This document shows, one piece after another, positions 11,607 to 21,734 of a stretch of 64,000 nucleotides of DNA. Source of the stretch: Hemileia vastatrix (Eukaryota > Basidiomycota > Pucciniomycetes > Pucciniales > Zaghouaniaceae); NCBI GenBank assembly GCA_030280995.1, contig JASXTE010000017.1:11432498-11496497 (forward strand), in the 5' to 3' direction. Position numbers and translations under genes: made by a program. The first letter of the stretch is position 1. Each line of letters starts with the position of its first letter. The notes under the pieces were generated by a model. That model ran no database searches, had not been told where the DNA came from, and was given only the letters and a program-made list of their open reading frames with translations.

Positions 11607-12830
11607 CTAATCCCCATACTTTTTGGATCTAGATAAAGTTTTTTTAAATTGATTAACTTTACCTTCTTGCTTTACCTTGTTGATTCTTTGAATCAACTTA
11701 TGAGTGATTTGAAATGAGCAACCAAAATGTGTGAAATCTTGACAGGATTCCAAACCAGGAGGAGCTTTGGTCGTTTGATGATTATCCTGAGAAGAATTCC
11801 AAATAGTCTCGATGATACCATTTCCCAAACCAAAATCAATGATGCACCAGTGGTCTGGAAAATATAAACCATGTCTTTTGATTTTAGCTGGAGATGGTAT
11901 TGGTTGGCCAGTTATTGAATTGATATATGAGAATATACCAAAATTAAGAAAATTGGTGTCATTCCTATTGATATGAATCCTATTGTGGAATCCAGAATGA
12001 GTGATAATAACATTAGAAAATAAAAAATATTTGTGGCTGATATCTTCCCATTCGGAGTCACAACAATGTGGTATTACAACTTTGGTTGCAAGTTCATGAT
12101 TTTTTTCAAATGCTTTATTACAGAGCTTTTTGAGTCAAAGAGCAAGAAAAGAGTTAAAGGAAGGTAGAGTGTCCCATAAGCAAAAATTTTCATCTTTTTG
12201 AGCTTTTGTGATATTCTTGAGAAATGAATATATGCCTATATAATTGAAATAAGTGAAATGATATTAAGAATAAAACAAAAATTATTAGACATACCAAGAG
12301 AATATCCTTTAACAAAACCAGGTCTCCAACCAAATCCAATCATGATACCACCCAACAAATTTGTATTCCTTATAGGTAACCAAACAAAAGCCATTTGATA
12401 AAGAGTTATGATAAGAATGGATAGTTTATTAAAAGATTCATCTTTTAAACCATCAAATGAATGAACTTCCAAAATGAATTGAGCCTTAAAAGTATTACTG
12501 ATAACTGCAACAACTTGATCATCTCCAAATTCAGTTAGATATTTGATATCTTCTGGTAATTTTTTCAGATATTGAATTTTTTTATCTACTTTAGTTTTAT
12601 AAAAAAAATGTTTGGGATATGACGAAAAAAACTTTTGCAGATAATTTTTTTTTCAGATATCTTTTCTTCTGATGAGACTGATTATCATTAAATTTTTTTG
12701 ATTATTTAGAAGATGATTGTATTGAAGTTGATTTTGAAGAAGATGATAGAGATGATAAAGATGAAGATGATAAAGAGGATAAAGATGAAGATGATAGAGA
12801 AGTAAGGGGTGAATATGAAGAAGAAGACAT
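11607..12830 (-). pseudogene. Probable TET/JBP-like 2-oxoglutarate dioxygenase gene, broken
   Basis: Read on the minus strand, ATG at 12830 opens a serine-rich N-terminus. After two early breaks (a TAA near 12703 and a frameshift near 12630) there is a long conserved block (KKLPEDIKYLTEFGDD, then RNTNLLGGIMIGFGWRPGF). A 59-bp GT-AG intron spans 12236-12294. Downstream, a TGA at 12135-12137 precedes a C-terminal domain with SGFHNRIH, FGIFSYINSITGQP, HGLYFPD, IIDFGLGNGIIETIW, then HQTT and THFGCSFQI, ending at TAG 11607-11609. From memory of the family, this order matches the double-stranded beta-helix of the TET/JBP-like oxygenases expanded in rusts and other basidiomycetes, where an H-x-D pair, a distal H and a C-terminal basic residue bind iron and 2-oxoglutarate. 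Here the first motif reads H-I-N, so the metal-binding aspartate may be lost. The assignment is by motif pattern only. Confidence 0.6.
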
Positions 12831-14739
12831 TTTTTTGATCTGAAAAAAAATTTAAATTTCAAAAAAAAATTCAACACATTTTTTTAAAAAAAAAAACTCA
12901 CCTAATAATATCTTTTAAAATAAAATTTAGAGCAAATTCCTTTTAAAAAAAATTTAAAATTTTTTTAAAAAAATAAAAATAAAAATAAAAATTTTCAGTA
13001 AAAATTATTTCAAAAAATGAAATTCAAATTAAAACCTGTAGTTTGGTTATAAAAAACCTTCACAGAAAATCCTGACAAAAAATTAAAAAATAAAATTAAA
13101 AAATAAAAAAAAATTCAGTAAAAGAAAAATCAAAACAATTTTTTTTTTTAAAAAAAAATTTATATTCAGTAAATTTATTTGGAAGAAAAATTAAAAATTA
13201 AAATCTAAACCTTTTTTGTTTTGTAATTAACATAGAAATTCCTTAACAGAATGTAAAAGATATTTTTTTTTCTAAAATTCTGCCAAAAAAAAAAAAAAAA
13301 AATTACAAAAAAAATTTTTTTAGTATGTTTTTTAGAAAGTAGGTAACCCCTCTTTAAAGAAGAATTTGAATATATTGAAGGAATAGAATAGAAGGACATT
13401 GAAGAGATAGAAGAAAGTAAAGATAAAGAAGAAGAAGTTGAATATATTTGATGATAAACTTTAACAGTGGTAGTGAGAAGTCCAAAAAGAAGGAGACAAA
13501 TGCCTAGATAATAATCAGGTAAGAGTTTCAGAATCCATATCCTCTAAATATGCAATATAAAAATGTGAAATAAGATAAGTGAAATTTGGAAAAAAAGGCT
13601 CAACTTCAAAGGTCAAAATCTCAGCAACCACTGAACCTAATTCAAACTGTTTGTGAGAAATGAGAGATAGGCTTTAGTAGAAGCTTCAGTTAAAGGACAT
13701 GTGATTTAAATAAACCTAACCCTAATTTGTTACATAAAAAAATGAAATAAAAATTTAAATTGGGAAAAAAAAGGCTCAACTTTAACAGTCAATATCTCAG
13801 CAACCACTGAATCAAATTAAGATCTGTTAGTAGGAAATGAAAGGTAGCCTTCAGGAGAATCGCCAGTAAAAAGAACATTAGATTTGAATAAACCTAACCC
13901 TAATTATGAGTCTAATTTTCTAGATTTTACAAAAACTTGAAAAGTGGTAATGAAGATGAGATCAAAAGGAGTTTAATAAGTTCACTGTTATCCAGATAAG
14001 ATTCATACATATATTTAAGTATGAAGTTTTCATAAAAGGAATGAGATATCATATAGGCATGAAAAAAGGAGATGAAACTTACCTTGATTGAAAAGTAGGA
14101 AAAATAGAGTGAGAAAGATTGATGTTGGAATTGTGGGGAAATTGAATATGGAGTAAGTGAAATGCATAAAGAATGTGCAATGTATGTGTTTCAATGAAAT
14201 GGAGCCAAAAAAAAGTGAAATAGGGGAAAGGGGGGATAATGACCATGCAAAGGAGGGATGAAGAGTAGGGTGATGGAGCTAAAAAAGAAAGTAAAGAGGG
14301 AGAGAAAAAAAGGTTAATTTTACCATTGAAATCAAAAATAACCACTTACAAAAAAAATTTAGATAAAAAAAATAAAATAAACAGAAAAAAAACAAAAAAA
14401 AATTATAATTAGTAATCAAAAAATTATAAAAAAGAATAAAATGACTTACCTGGAGAGATGAGATGACAAAATAAATGAAACCAAATTGTTTGAGGGATGT
14501 TGGAGGAGAATAGGAAAAGGATATGAGGGATGAATGAAAAAAAAGAAACAGTGAAAAATTATGCAATTTTAGAAAATATGCAATGTCATGTTGAGCTGGT
14601 GAAAGAAAACCAATGAGCCATCCAAAAAAGAGATATTCACCATAAATTCCAAAAAAAATGAATATGCAACAAACAAAAATACCAAGCCAAGTGAATAAAG
14701 TAAACAAAGGGGAAATTTGGAGAGTATGAAAACAAAAAA
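12831..14739. other. A/T-homopolymer-rich spacer of the Harbinger-like locus
   Basis: 12840-13330 is dominated by A and T runs. 13570-13910 holds an imperfect tandem duplication of about 175 bp (each copy containing GGCTCAACTT, CTCAGCAACCACTGAA and AAACCTAACCCTAATT). 14040-14700 has no convincing gene, although the 3' end of the transposase transcript may extend into it; its 14220-14280 part matches the left part of the second locus copy at about 45195-45240. Confidence 0.55.
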
Positions 14740-16104
14740 TTAAAAGGGTTGTGTGCCAAAATGGTGGAGGGTGATTGGAATAATGACAGAGAGTATGCCA
14801 GTTGAATGAATGTTTTGTGATTCAAGAGATGGGAGAGCAGGCACTGGTTCAGGATCCTCTTCTTCATTAAGATCATTCCACTCATCCTTTAAATCAGCTA
14901 GGATATTGTGGAGTATAACGCAAGTCATGATCCAATGATTCGCACTTTTGATCTCCAATTCTTTTTGAAATTGGATTTGGAGCTCCTGAAGACTAGAAAT
15001 TTGTCCCTTTAAAATACTTATAGCATGTTCAATCCGTACTCTTGATTGGGAAAGGTGATAATTAAATTTAGTTTTGGGGTCATTTTCTAAGGTTGCACCA
15101 TGGAAAGCAGGTATAATGTACTTCCAACTTGCATATGCTGAGTCTGCAAGGAGGTACTGAGATTTGTCAAAGTATGAGTCTGGGGTTTGAGAAATCCTCA
15201 TTCTTTGGAAGACAGAAGAGTCATGACATGATCCAGGGCAGCCACTGTGAAAAGCAATAAATTTTTTATTGACATCACATATAAGTTGAACGGAAATAGA
15301 GTATCTAGAAGGGAGATAAAAAGTTAGTTCATGAATGATGAGAAATTGGAGAAGATTTTGAACAAACCTTTTTTTGCAATCAAAATAATGGTTCCCATCA
15401 TGAGCAGGCTTTTGACTCAAAGGTATAGTTGTGCCATCAACAAAACCTACACAGCCAGGGAAACCTTTGGCTTGCATTACTTGAGAGGATTCAAGTAATT
15501 GTTCTGGAGTTGACCAGGCAGGTGTTTGAGACTTGAGGAAAAGGATAGAAATCATACAGCGCTTGGTGTATAATATCACTGTACCATATCCTATGTTAAA
15601 TAGATTATCCAAACATCTTAGAGCAGCACCATTTCCATTTGAGCCAAATCAACATAGTGCAACAGCAAGTTGAATGGCAGGATTATGCTGTTTGTTATGG
15701 GAATTGTTATGAAAGATAGGATGTTCAGAGATGAGTTGATAAATTTTGAAGAAAGAATTGGGTGAAGTTCTAAATAGCTGAGTGAAGTTTAGTTGGGGAA
15801 TGTTGAGAATGGAGCGGAGATCATATTGGGGATCATGATAAAGATTTGCCCCCCTGGAAATGAGGTAACACTTTTTGGAAAGTAAACACAAATAGGCTAA
15901 GGAATATTCCAAATCAGAGTCAGATTTATAGTAGAGAACTAAAATTAAATTTATGGAATTAATAGTGGAGTGAAGTAGCCCTCTAGTAGAGAGGTGCTTC
16001 ATTCTTTTAATTAGTATAGGTGTTGGTAGAAGGTTTAGGTGATGAGTGTGAAGTGAGAATTCGCTGCCAAATGTGCAGTTGGGGTGTGTAGATAAAAAAA
16101 ACAT
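14740..16104 (-). pseudogene. PIF/Harbinger-type DDE transposase (DDE_Tnp_4-like), one nonsense codon, one intron
   Basis: The frame runs from 16104 to 14740 with a single stop (TGA at 15649-15651) just before the conserved GSNGNGAAL segment. A 63-bp intron at 15305-15367 on the minus strand (GTTTGT...TTCTAG) has a length divisible by three and no stop, so it looks like coding sequence until compared with the family. Catalytic residues are visible: first aspartate in GFVDGTTIPL, second in LLADSAYASW, glutamate in RVRIEHAISILKG. Between them are CKKR-YSISVQLICD and GCPGSCHDSSVF, both typical of Harbinger transposases. The enzyme would cut and join element ends with 3-bp target duplications. 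The N-terminal 150 residues are poorly conserved and the start is uncertain. The Myb-like partner lies convergently at 9394. Confidence 0.82.
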
Positions 16105-16244
16105 AAGTGTTCTCCACCAAAATTAAGTAGCATAGTGTGAGGAGAGACTTAAGGATGGCATCAGAAATTATATGTCATGTGACTTTCTTAAAAATCCATC
16201 ATGAATGTGATGAGTTTGGGATCAGGAATTAGGAACAGAAATCG

Positions 16245-16395
16245 GGGTATAAGAGGCAGGATAATGCATTATCATGGATTCCTTATCCACTAGCCCCGGG
16301 GCTAGTGGATAAGAATCTTCCGCAATTAATAATGTCTGATCCCAGAAAAAAAATTTCTGATCCCTAATTGTAGATCCCTGAACATTGATACCCCC
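16245..16395. mobile_element. Harbinger-type terminal region or MITE relic
   Basis: The right side ends TTGATACCCCC followed by TAA, matching the ends of the MITEs at 40373 and 43782 (GGGGGTATCAAAG reversed). The left side has CGGGGTATAAG. The subterminal sequence with ATTATTAATTGCGGAAGA and the palindrome is homologous to 40420-40500. It could be the right end of the Harbinger-like element starting near 9 kb, or an independent MITE. Confidence 0.55.
16282..16313. repeat. 32-bp perfect palindrome
   Basis: Each half reads CTTATCCACTAGCCCC, with no spacer. A decayed version is present in the related element at about 40465-40495 (TTATCTACTAACTCCTGGGC, then TAGTGCATAAG). Confidence 0.95.
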
Positions 16396-16708
16396 TAATA
16401 TGCAAGTTCTTCAGAACTGTATGTCAGATTTCTGGTTAAAACTTTCTTGGAAACTTGAAATGGGATTTTGCACAAACTTCTTACTTTGATACCCATTATT
16501 TTTTGATCAAATGTGACTCAAAATATAAGTGATATTCCCCAAAGTAAATGCATACATAACCACATTAAATTTGATTTTTTTTTAAATTGAAAAATGGGTT
16601 TTTGGACCAGTAACTACTAACAGGTATTACCAGGAAAAAAAATGAGGGGGGAGTTACATGCAACTTACCATTCATCATTTCCTGGTGTATCTAGTGTGTA
16701 TGTGTATG
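16396..16708. other. Spacer with further MITE-end-like sequence
   Basis: CTTACTTTGATACCCATTATT near 16480-16500 resembles another Harbinger-type terminus. I see no gene. Confidence 0.4.
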
Positions 16709-17887
16709 TGTAAGCCTAAATATTATCTCCAGGAATGAGTAATTCTTATGTTTAAAATAAGATAACCTTAATTACATTAAGCTTATAGCTTAAAAAAAGG
16801 TTAAAATACTTAAATATATGGTTATAGTACATATATATATAATTATTGCACTATTATATGACTTATAGTATTTTAAATAGCTTATCCATAGCCTAAAAAT
16901 ACTTATTAAGGTGTTAATGGAGTCATAACATAATTATCTTAAGTGACATTAAGTAATTATAGACATACATAAGCTTATATGTATACATAAACCTAATATT
17001 CAGTGAAATATGTAGTTATATTATGTATATTTAGGTCTATAAGTGGGGTTTAACCTCTTAATATCCTTTAAACTTCATTTTTCTGCTTTTGTTAGGTCAT
17101 ATGGACATATTCAGTGGACTCACAAAGCCTACACAAGCATATACACCTATTTCAGGCGCATATATCCAGTTTGGACAACTTAATCTGCTTCCTTAGATGG
17201 ATTTTCATGGATTTATGGGTTGGGATATGATTACTGGGTTAATATGGATGCTTGGGGATTTTATTGGGGGCTTGAACAGTTAATTTGGTTCCTTTATATG
17301 CCTTGGGTTTTATTATATACTCATTGGATAAGTTATTTTACCTTTTTCTTTATGTTATCCGCTTTTATCTGTTTATTCTATTTATGGTATGGGTCTGTGG
17401 TATCATTAATTGTGATGGAGGTTCCTTACTGGAGGTCTGGGTGTTGAATCTTCTTGAAGTGGAAGCCATGGGGAGGTGATGGGCCCTCAAAGTGCTGTAA
17501 TTTTTGGGGATAGCAGTGACATCATCTGGATTGAAGGTCTGTGCACTCCAGTGGATTTTGGTATAAGTAAGGGAGGATTTGACAGGTTATTAGACATCAC
17601 TTACTTACTACACTTCAAATAAACACTACAAAACAATTATTATCATATATAAATATATTATAAAGCATTTATAAATTGATATTATGTTTATATAAGCTAT
17701 AACTATATTTTATTATTCTATTTTCCACCACTAGCACGCATAAAAATCCAAGTATTGTGAGTTCAATGGAGAATAACTATTCTATTAGTCTTCCCCTGAG
17801 GTTTAATCACTAAATCATTTATCAATAAGTAGTTGGAACATTAATATTTACTATTAAATCATACTTAGATACTAGCACACACTGACA
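16709..17887 (+). repeat. Solo LTR, family E (1,179 bp) with 5-bp target duplication
   Basis: The sequence begins TGTAAGCC and ends ACTGACA, and is flanked by GTATG on both sides (16704-16708 and 17888-17892). It aligns along its length with the minus-strand copy at 58712-59887, which has its own target duplication. No gag or pol lies beside it, so it is a solo LTR left by recombination between the two LTRs of a full element. An open frame of 75 codons (17220-17447) recurs at the same place and length in the other copy, but its sequence does not resemble a known protein. Confidence 0.92.
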
Positions 17888-18103
17888 GTATGTGTATGTT
17901 TTTTTTGTGGTGCTTGATTCTGATATTTAAGGTTATTTCTCTTAGGGATTAAAGAATATTGTATTAAAAAAACTATGAAATAACATAATAGGGTGTATCA
18001 AAGTATTCCAACTGTTATTAAATTAGATGTAACTTATTGTGACCTTAATTGGACATGTTTTTTTTGTGTGAGATCTGCCATTATGACTAAAAATTAAGGT
18101 ATC
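17888..18103. other. Short spacer holding a MITE-like end
   Basis: AGGGTGTATCAAAGTATT at about 17989 resembles a left Harbinger-type MITE end. Its right end is not visible, and element B inserted at 18104 may separate them. 18099-18103 is the GTATC target duplication of element B. Confidence 0.45.
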
Positions 18104-19603
18104 TGTCAGCCTGTATATCCCCAGGACTGAGTAAAAAATACTTATAAGTTATGTTAAACACATGAACTATACATGGGAATAATAATTAAAAGTACACAAA
18201 CAGTATATATAAGTAAAATTATGATAATATACAAAATATGCCATTATAACACCTTATATACACGCATATATCCACCTTTTATAAGTCTTATGTACTTAAT
18301 ATTAAGTTGGAATATGTTAGGGCAATTTTAAGAACCTTAAGTATAAGGCTACATAATTTTTAAGTACACTTAAAGCTGTTATTTTCACTGTTTTATGCAA
18401 AAAACAAGAAATGCGCTTTATTTCACTTAAAAGTTGACTATATGCGCTATAAATTTGAGAATATCAAAAATGCGCTTTGACAGAACAATTTGTCTCATTT
18501 AGGACTATTGATTTGGCTATTTAAATGTATAAAAATAACAATTTTCAAATTTGGTGTTTTTTATGCCAGAAATGGCTTCTGTGTACTGGCCACATACTGC
18601 CTGCTTTTTTCCTGTGTGAATAGCTTCATTTTTAGCAAAGTTAGCTTTTTCACACTATAATTACCCCACATTCTACGCCCACTGTGGGGAAACACACTAA
18701 AATAGGCGACAGGCGCTTATTGAGTGTCCTAGCTTAATTAATAATGCATTGACCCTGTTTATATGCACTAATTTCATTAATAACCTCACTCTTGGCGTCT
18801 TATTTCATCACCACGCTTAAATTCGCCAAATTTTAGTCAAGGATTTACCCGTGAAAGTGCCTGCCAAGGACTGCATGTAGTTACCCCACATCTCACGCTC
18901 TTTTTTGAGTTTTTGGGTGGTTTCTCAGTCAATATTGGTTATTTTTGGATGGGAATTTCACATAGTATAATGTCAGGATTAGCCCCTCCATTTCTACAGT
19001 TAATCCCCCTTATTATTAAGCTATTATTAACCTTAAAAAGTTTCCTTTAGTCTTTTATATTATTGTTTTATACGCATATACTCTCTTTTTGTCTTTTTCT
19101 TTAATTTTGATGGATTTCCCTTATTATTACAGGATTTTGACGGTTGTTATTTGTCTAGTTATGTCATGGGTTACTAGGGATGTTGATGGGAAGGTCTATT
19201 AGTTATTTTGAGGCGTCATTAACTGTGTATTGGATGGTAAATCAAGGGAATCATTGGAAAATTCAGTGTGTATAAAAGGAGGAGGTTTTTGGGTCTTGTT
19301 TCTTCATTCTTTATCATTTACAATTTACCAATATAACCAAATAAATTACAATACATATCAATTAGTACTTTTATAAGACTTTTGAATAGTATCTGAATTA
19401 TAGAATCTATTTTTCTACCAACTAAAAAGATTGTAAGCCATATATAAAAATAGTGAGATTTATATTACTGAGACCTTTATTTTTGATTATATTTTACTAC
19501 TTGTTGGATTTATATCACAGTATTCATATAGGACCATTAAAATCTTCTAGACAACTGATCATTCAAGCTAGTTCACGTCTTTGTACTTGACCTCAGCCTG
19601 AAA
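18104..19603 (+). repeat. Element B 5' LTR (1,500 bp)
   Basis: Begins TGTCAGCCTG and ends CCTGAAA. A TATA box (TATAAAAGGAGG) lies at 19271, followed by a T-rich stretch with TTCTTCATTC that could be the transcription start region. An inverted repeat CCCCACA...TGTGGGG lies near 18663-18693 and several TGCGCTT/GGCGCTT motifs occur at 18410-18720. All are conserved in the 3' LTR and most in the solo copy at 41934. A possible primer-binding site (TGGGGACCTTTCC) begins at 19606. Confidence 0.93.
19271..19281 (+). promoter_or_regulatory. TATA box of element B LTR
   Basis: TATAAAAGGAG is preserved at 19271, at 39948 in the 3' LTR and at 43101 in the solo LTR, each followed by GG(A/G)GG and a T-rich tract. 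This fits an RNA polymerase II promoter in the U3 region. Confidence 0.65.
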
Positions 19604-20265
19604 ATTGGGGACCTTTCCTCAAGAATTCTGTTATAATCCAGTAAGTAAAAAAATTTTCAAAGAAGGTACACGTAAATAAAATCCCTATAGAAATATTTGG
19701 ATAATTAAAACAGGTTGGGGTCACTTATATAGTGATTTCAGAAAAATAAGCCCTGTTATATAATAAAATTGTGATATTGAATCAACAATTTTACCACTAA
19801 TTTAACATATAATTGTTATTAGTGGGTCTGTTAATAGACCTAATAAATTTGAGATCTTTGCAGATAAAATTTTTACCACTAATTTAACATATAATTGTTC
19901 TTAGTGGGAGTCTGTCAATAGACCAATTAAATTTGTGATCTTTGCAGATGATAACCAATTAAACTGATTAATTGTTTTCTTCTTACAGGACTCTTAATCC
20001 CTTTTCTATTGATTTGTAAAATTCATTTATATTAGAAAAAGAGTCTTACTGACAGTTTTTTTTTAAATATAAAATCACGGCTACATATTGTAGACCAGTT
20101 ATATCAAGTGACCACATAAAAGCATATTTGACTTTTGGCACTTAGAAATTCACTTCATACCTATAAGTAAGCAATATAATTGTCTTCAGGTATTGATAAA
20201 TACTGATAAAACTCATTTTGAAGTTTTCATATCTAAACTTTCAATTCTTTAAATTCCACATAAAT
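19604..20265 (+). other. Element B 5' untranslated leader with tandem duplication
   Basis: The leader between LTR and gag contains two adjacent ~82-bp units (about 19789-19870 and 19871-19951). Each has CCACTAATTTAACATATAAT, an opposing TTAGTGG, a second short hairpin (GTCTG..AATAGAC) and ends TCTTTGCAGAT. Confidence 0.7.
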
Positions 20266-20462
20266 ATGTGTGACAACAATGACATTGTAAGTAATAAGGC
20301 AAAACCTTATAGCTTAAGAACTAGAGCTGAAATACCTGTTACACGACATCCAAATGGAGGGACAAGAATCACCAATAATAATAAACAACACCCCACCAAT
20401 GTCCATGAAGGAAAAGGAAAAGCTCTTAAAACAAATGTCAATAAAGAAGTCCAAAAACACGT
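20266..20462 (+). pseudogene. gag: Element B gag, N-terminal part, severed by insertion of element C
   Basis: ATG at 20266 begins a short gag N-terminus (MCDNNDIVSNK, then YSLRTRAEIP) that runs into the LTR of element C at 20463. After removal of C and one copy of the ACGT duplication the frame continues at 32656. A second frame opens at ATG 20435 and would run into the coiled-coil frame described for 32660-33000. Which of the two carries the true gag N-terminus is not settled. Confidence 0.65.
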
Positions 20463-21557
20463 TGTGGTAGCCTAAAGTTTAGTATGGCACCTAAGTACGT
20501 AAATGGAGTTATTACGGCGTGCAAGATTGGCGTTATTTTTTTTTTATAAAAGGGTTTTATTTAATTTATTTGAGTTTTAAATATGAAGAAATTGGTCAAG
20601 AGCAAATGCCTACGCGAAAACAATTTATTTTATGGTCTGAAGAGTTTATAAGTATCAAGTCGAGTCACTCAAGAACCTTGGGAAATTTTCCCAGAATTTT
20701 TACTATTTTTCTTATATTTTTAAATGAATTTTAAAGTTTTATAGAAATATTTACGTTTTTAGAAATTACTTAACTTTAATGAATTTCACAGGGTGATTAG
20801 ATCTGCGCAGACTACGAAAATTAGTTTGGAATGTAAAGGGAAAGTGGCTCTATTATGTGTAATTTTTCTAGATTTTTTATTATAGTTTTAAAGGTTCTAA
20901 TTGAGTCCGGACGGACTCCGTTTGGACTCCGTACGGACTCCGCTTCGGCTCCGTATGGGCTCCGGATTGACTCTGGGTGAGCTCTGGAGGGGAAAACTTA
21001 GGCACATGACTAGGTATACTTAAGAGCCTCTCAAACTCGAAATTGAGGGGGGGGGACACATCATACAGCTTAATCATTAACCACCACGGTCTCATTTTTT
21101 ATTACTCAACAAATTAAATAAATTTGTAATACCCTTATAACTTTATATTTTATATATAACATTTTAGAAATACCACTCAAAAATTTAAAACACACTTCAT
21201 ACAGGGTATCTTTAGAAAGGTCTTCATCGCTGGGACTTGATTATTGCTGTCTCATAAAAATTCAAATTATTATAAAAACATAAAAGTCAATCTTTTCAGA
21301 TCTTTCACTGGTACACCTTAATTGTTGTTATCAGTATTTCTTTCTCAACAGCCACTTTCTTTAAATCTCAATAAGCGTTAATTATTTTAGAGTTTCATTA
21401 TTTTTATCAATCAGATCCAAGTAGACTGGTTAGCTTAGTGATTTAGAATTCCCATTTTGTTATTTTTTATTGGAAGGACGGGGTTTTCAGCTAAATCCAC
21501 ACATCTCCTCCGGATTCTGCTTACAGCAAGGCAACTGTAAGAGTTTACCTTACCATA
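20463..21557 (+). repeat. Element C 5' LTR
   Basis: Starts TGTGGTAGCC and ends ACCTTACCATA; the 3' LTR at 31573 is nearly the same. A cluster of GACTCCG/GGCTCCG units lies at 20905-20960, with one extra 12-bp unit in this LTR. The leader follows immediately. Confidence 0.93.
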
Positions 21558-21559
21558 GT

Positions 21560-21576
21560 TGGCGCCCAACGTGGGG
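21560..21576 (+). promoter_or_regulatory. Primer-binding site, likely tRNA-Lys(CUU)
   Basis: TGGCGCCCAACGTGGGG lies two bases after the LTR. From memory, it is complementary to the 3' end of eukaryotic tRNA-Lys(CUU), which ends CCCCACGTTGGGCGCCA. The match continues into the T-loop with the following TTCGA. Confidence 0.75.
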
Positions 21577-21734
21577 TTCGATTTCTCTAGCTTTCTTTAA
21601 AAGACTTACTTGGATCAAGAACGTTATTAGCCTGCAAGAGGCTTATTTTCTGGAACTCTAATTGGATTTTTGTTATTGGCCTGCAAGAGGCTTGTTATTT
21701 TATCGATTGTTAACGCTTTTCCTTACTTATTGGG
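21577..21734 (+). other. Element C leader with two matching hairpins
   Basis: TTAGCCTGCAAGAGGCTT (about 21628) and TTGGCCTGCAAGAGGCTTG (about 21675) are direct repeats, each able to form a stem of GCCT with AGGC around a GCAAG loop. They share the GCAAGAGG core with the hairpin motif found downstream in the same element. Confidence 0.6.

Noticed and set aside
12653..12877. Leucine/histidine-rich 74-codon frame on the minus strand
   Set aside because: A neighbouring frame on the same strand gives a serine-rich start that fits the TET-like gene better.
13720..13905. CCTAACCCTAA motifs resembling telomere repeats
   Set aside because: Only one short motif per copy of a ~175-bp duplication, not a tandem CCCTAA array, so not evidence of a telomere or internal telomere tract.
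14079..14885. Minus-strand frames rich in F, L and S as secreted or membrane proteins
   Set aside because: Composition follows A/T-rich DNA; no motif and no support in the second locus copy. The last ones overlap the transposase end in another frame.
17220..17479. Hydrophobic 64-75-codon frames as membrane-protein genes
   Set aside because: They lie inside a solo LTR and many differences between copies change amino acids. Kept only as a low-priority observation.
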